Of a DNA stretch of 64,000 bases, positions 62,279 to 64,000 are shown in pieces (the stretch's first letter is position 1; every line of letters begins with the position of its first letter). The notes beneath the pieces are model-generated. The model was not told where the DNA came from. It made no database searches and worked only from the letters and a program-made list of their open reading frames with translations. A program made the translations under genes and the position numbers. Origin of the DNA: Sphingomonas sp. IW22 (GTDB lineage: Bacteria; Pseudomonadota; Alphaproteobacteria; Sphingomonadales; Sphingomonadaceae); assembly GCF_041321155.1 (NCBI RefSeq), contig NZ_JBGGWB010000001.1, positions 124,001 through 188,000 on the forward strand. The letters run 5' to 3'.

Positions 62279-63888
62279 ACGATCCGCGCGACCAAGGCGG
62301 CATAGGGACCAAGCCGATCGCGCTCGACCTTGCCGGTGGCCGCTAAATGATGATGCGGCGGCAGGTCGATCGATACGTCCGTCAGCCCCAGATTGAACGC
62401 GCAGATCAGTGGCGCGGCATCCTCCGCACGCCGTTCGAAGATCAGCACATCGCCCTCGGCCCGGCGGATCGTCAGCGCTCCGCGCGCAAGACTGGGTTCG
62501 GCCCGCCGCAGCGCGATCAGCGACCGGGTCCAGTTCAACAGCGATTCCGGATTACCGGTCTGCACATCGACCGCCAGCGCGCCGTGATCCGGCCCATGCG
62601 GCAGCCACGGCTCGACCGACCCGAACGCGCGGTCGGCGGCATCGCCTACCCATGGCATCGGCGTGCGGACCCCGTCGCGCGACAGGGTCATCGGCCAGTT
62701 GGCGATCGCTTCGGGATCGACCAGCCGCTCGAACGGGATATCGACCTGGGTCAGGCCCAACTCCTCCCCCTGATACAGGATGGCATTTCCGCGCAGGCTG
62801 AGCAGCAGCAGCATCTTCAGCCGCGCGAAGGACGCTGCGTGTTCGGGCGCGACCCAGCGCGAGATCGCGCGCGGGGCATCGTGATTTTCGAACGCCCAGC
62901 TTGGCCAGCCTTGCCCCGCCCCCTCCGGCCAGACCGACAGCGCATCGGCCACCAGCCCCGGTGTCAGGCGCTCGGCATAGAGGAAGTTGAAGCCATAGGC
63001 GCTGTCCAGCCGATCCGGTCCTTGCGTGTACAGCGCCATTTCGCGCGCCCAATGGTCGCCCCCGACCTCCGCCATCGAAAATACCGCGCCGTGCGATCGC
63101 ATTTCGGCGGCCAGTCGCTCGATAAAGGCAGGGATATCGGGGTGGCTCTGGTTATGGATCTTGTCCTGAAAATCGAACGGCCGCGACCGGGGGCGGTTGG
63201 ACGGCGGCAGCGGCGGATTGTCGCGCAATTCGGGATCGTGCATTGCAAAGTTCAGGGCATCCAGCCGGAACCCATCGACACCCCGGTTCAGCCAAAAGCG
63301 CGCGACGCCCAGAATGGCTTCCTGCACTTCAGGATTGTGGAGGTTCAGATCGGGCTGCTCGACCAGGAAGTTGTGCAGGTAATATTGCCCGCGCCGCGCA
63401 TCCCATTGCCATGCCGGGCCGCCGAACACCGACTGCCAATTGCTGGGCGGTGAGCCGTCCGCCTTTGGATCGGCCCAGACATACCAGTCGGCACACGGAT
63501 TATTGCGGCTGGATCGGCTTTCCGCGAACCAGGGGTGCTGGTCGGACGAGTGGGAATAGACCTGATCGATCATCACCTTCAGGCCCAGCGAATGCGTGCG
63601 CGCGACCAGTGCATCGAAATCTGCCAACGTCCCGAACACCGGGTCGACGCCACAGAAATCGGCGATGTCATACCCGAAATCGCGCATTGGGGAGGTGAAG
63701 AAGGGCGAAATCCAGATCGCGTCGACGCCCAGATCGGCAACATGCTGCAAGCGCGACGTGATACCCGGCAAGTCGCCAACGCCATCGCCATTGGCATCGG
63801 CAAAGCTGCGCGGATAGATTTGGTAGATCACCGCCCCCTTCCACCACGGTTCGGCGGACTGGGGTACGATCAGCGGTGCGCTGCTCAC
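62275..63888 (-). CDS. GH13 alpha-glucosidase
   Basis: A 537-residue GH13 enzyme. Motifs in order: AVIYQIYPRSFADANGDG, VDAIWISPFF, the nucleophile Asp in GVDGFRLDALN (region II), the acid/base Glu in FSMAEVGGD (region III), and FENHDAPR (region IV). This sequence type is oligo-1,6-glucosidase/alpha-glucosidase (GH13_23-like). The GTG at 63888 overlaps the upstream gene's TGA as GTGA and has GGGGGCGAA upstream; the longer open frame is that upstream gene's sequence. Without a signal peptide it is probably cytoplasmic. Confidence 0.92.
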   Translation of the reverse strand: MSSAPLIVPQSAEPWWKGAVIYQIYPRSFADANGDGVGDLPGITSRLQHVADLGVDAIWISPFFTSPMRDFGYDIADFCGVDPVFGTLADFDALVARTHSLGLKVMIDQVYSHSSDQHPWFAESRSSRNNPCADWYVWADPKADGSPPSNWQSVFGGPAWQWDARRGQYYLHNFLVEQPDLNLHNPEVQEAILGVARFWLNRGVDGFRLDALNFAMHDPELRDNPPLPPSNRPRSRPFDFQDKIHNQSHPDIPAFIERLAAEMRSHGAVFSMAEVGGDHWAREMALYTQGPDRLDSAYGFNFLYAERLTPGLVADALSVWPEGAGQGWPSWAFENHDAPRAISRWVAPEHAASFARLKMLLLLSLRGNAILYQGEELGLTQVDIPFERLVDPEAIANWPMTLSRDGVRTPMPWVGDAADRAFGSVEPWLPHGPDHGALAVDVQTGNPESLLNWTRSLIALRRAEPSLARGALTIRRAEGDVLIFERRAEDAAPLICAFNLGLTDVSIDLPPHHHLAATGKVERDRLGPYAALVARIV

Positions 63889-64000
63889 TTCGCCCCCTCG
63901 GCCGCGCAGACGATAGTGGCAAAGGGCGCCAGCTCGACCGCGACCGAACCTGGCGCGGTGGCGTGGGCGGAGCACGTGCCGAACAGTTGATCAAAACGCA
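63885..64000 (-). CDS. C-terminal fragment, probably a GH13-type glucan hydrolase (rest outside window)
   Basis: Only 37 C-terminal residues before the TGA (63887-63885) are visible: the peptide ends VELAPFATIVCAAEGAK, a beta-strand-like end resembling the C-terminal sandwich domain of GH13 enzymes. It overlaps the alpha-glucosidase gene by 4 nt (GTGA). Family assignment is tentative because no catalytic region is present. Confidence 0.45.
   Translation of the reverse strand, partial: RFDQLFGTCSAHATAPGSVAVELAPFATIVCAAEGAK

Noticed and set aside
1..64000. CRISPR array, IS element or prophage
   Set aside because: No regularly spaced direct repeats, terminal inverted repeats with transposase, or phage structural genes were seen in the window.

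Overview
The window is about two-thirds GC and reads as ordinary chromosome of a sphingomonad (Alphaproteobacteria, Sphingomonadaceae-like). The indications are the general character of the proteins, a split glycine decarboxylase (gcvPA/gcvPB), class I fumarase, an acetoacetyl-CoA reductase plus a phasin, a FixL/FixJ pair, several tyrosine- and glycine-rich envelope proteins, and tRNAs with encoded CCA. I see no integrase, transposase, phage block, plasmid origin or CRISPR array. Genus-level assignment is inference.

Layout. 1-1.6 kb: tail of a glycosyltransferase-like gene and a GH130 glycosidase. 1.7-7.9 kb (minus): glyQ-glyS-ppdK-small membrane protein, chained by GTGA/ATGA overlaps. 8-13 kb (plus): orphan PhoR-like kinase, MFS exporter overlapping cysK, SleB-like hydrolase. 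13-16.4 kb (minus): acyl-CoA dehydrogenase with its MerR regulator, a lipoprotein, hisI and a Rho-N-like protein. 16.5-20.8 kb: purF, SDR, arfB (minus), pirin, wrbA. 20.9-25.7 kb (minus): gcvT-gcvH-gcvPA-gcvPB behind a tandem glycine riboswitch. 25.9-28.5 kb: two-lobed aspartic protease with a PDZ domain, followed 2 nt later by a GT39-like membrane glycosyltransferase. 28.5-34.2 kb (minus): orphan ModA-like protein, phasin, lepA, then a receiver-only protein, FixJ and a FixL whose PAS domain keeps the haem ligand. An AT-richer gene-free stretch and tRNA-Pro(CGG) follow. 34.9-42 kb: GST, purS-purQ, queuosine-precursor transporter, glycine-zipper lipoprotein, rplT-rpmI, hisN-type phosphatase, SDR, class I fumarase. 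42-51.4 kb: PAS-GGDEF-EAL-PilZ protein, Bax-inhibitor-1 protein, thpR, lipidated methyltransferase, CorC/hemolysin-family protein, OmpA lipoprotein, tadA, rpmB, phytase-like protein, second glycine-zipper protein. 51.5-56.2 kb (minus): phbB, hemH overlapping a Tat-exported molybdopterin oxidoreductase, GNAT, tRNA-Tyr. 56.4-60.5 kb (plus): secreted M28 peptidase, TrmH-family methyltransferase, lipoprotein, 2Fe-2S ferredoxin (minus), DNA glycosylase. 60.5-64 kb (minus): aldo/keto reductase, then an alpha-glucan operon (GH13-like tail, GH13 alpha-glucosidase, exported esterase-like protein) running off the edge.

Functionally most of this is housekeeping: translation, purine, histidine and C1 metabolism, TCA cycle and haem. 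The parts that merit attention are regulatory or unusual in architecture: the haem-type FixL/FixJ/receiver trio, the tandem glycine riboswitch, a MerR operator in a possibly leaderless promoter, perfect palindromes upstream of the c-di-GMP gene and ppdK, a low-GC block inside glyS, and a methyltransferase carrying a lipoprotein signal. I did not find a clearly new multi-gene system.
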